From positions 8,494,001-8,558,000 of the forward strand of contig OX421968.1 in the NCBI GenBank assembly GCA_949128115.1: a DNA stretch of 64,000 nt, read 5' to 3'. Made by a program: the position numbers and the translations under genes. Every line of letters begins with the position of its first letter. Within the stretch, counting starts at the first letter, position 1. This stretch comes from Anaspis maculata (Eukaryota > Arthropoda > Insecta > Coleoptera > Scraptiidae). Below, in pieces: positions 63,822-64,000 of this stretch. The notes beneath the pieces are model-generated. The model did not search any database. It was not told the DNA's origin and saw only the letters and a list, made by a program, of their open reading frames with translations.

Positions 63822-64000
63822 GAATTGACCATATTAATTATTCAAAGCGCAGTCGCAGATCGGGGAGAGAGACAACCACATGTGCTGGGTTGAAACTCCC
63901 ATAAGAATATGCATGTTAAATGACTTTGTAAAATGATCAATTCAAGGTGCAAATTGACAATTTCAACGAATGTATAACATAGCAAGTGTGTAAAAAGAAA
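63822..64000 (-). repeat. Dispersed repeat, inverted copy of 40568-40748
   Basis: Reads as the near-identical reverse complement of 40568-40748, including GAGACAACCACATGTGCTGG. It is cut by the window edge. Confidence 0.85.

Overview
This is a stretch of AT-rich animal genome, almost certainly an insect. It has spliced genes with GT-AG introns, no operons, and dense nested transposable elements. It carries a HELLS/LSH-type SNF2 helicase (a family Drosophila lacks), a transposase remnant with an insect-type DUF4817 domain, many hAT, Harbinger-like, TTAA and Tc1/mariner-like miniature elements, and frequent GTAGGTACCTAC-type motifs. A hemipteran is my best guess, with Lepidoptera as the main alternative; the sequence alone does not settle it.

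Three protein-coding genes can be rebuilt exon by exon with consistent splice phases. (1) bubblegum/ACSBG-type very-long-chain acyl-CoA synthetase, minus strand, start codon at 14632, seven coding exons running off the left edge (596 residues in the window). (2) HELLS/LSH chromatin-remodelling ATPase, minus strand, 33365 to 21698, six coding exons, complete at 695 residues. (3) NOMO (nodal modulator), plus strand, from 48611, nine exons through 63151, running off the right edge (873 residues in the window). The first two lie head-to-tail on the minus strand, and NOMO is divergent from HELLS. I see no functional link between them: lipid activation, DNA-methylation-linked chromatin remodelling and ER membrane-protein biogenesis.

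Everything else is introns and intergenic DNA made largely of mobile elements. The 10.5 kb first intron of bgm (4.1-14.6 kb) holds a 1.1 kb palindrome, hAT elements with 8-bp target duplications, a decayed LINE and a three-deep nest. The bgm-HELLS gap (14.7-21.7 kb) holds a hAT-in-mariner-in-LINE nest, a second LINE split by two miniature elements, and a full-length tRNA-derived SINE. HELLS intron 4 (23.2-32.4 kb) holds foldbacks and miniature elements. The HELLS-NOMO gap (33.4-48.6 kb) holds a 4.7 kb palindromic Tc1/mariner-like element with a broken DUF4817-DDE transposase; a LINE and a 1.5 kb foldback have jumped into one arm and the other arm keeps the uninterrupted site. That gap also contains a ~270-bp tandem satellite and further foldbacks. 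NOMO introns contain more miniature elements, a SINE copy and a repeat shared with 40.6 kb.

The main theme is perfect or near-perfect inverted-repeat architecture: at least seven palindromes of 0.5-4.7 kb, several with clean target-site duplications. No CRISPR, prokaryotic or viral gene system is present.
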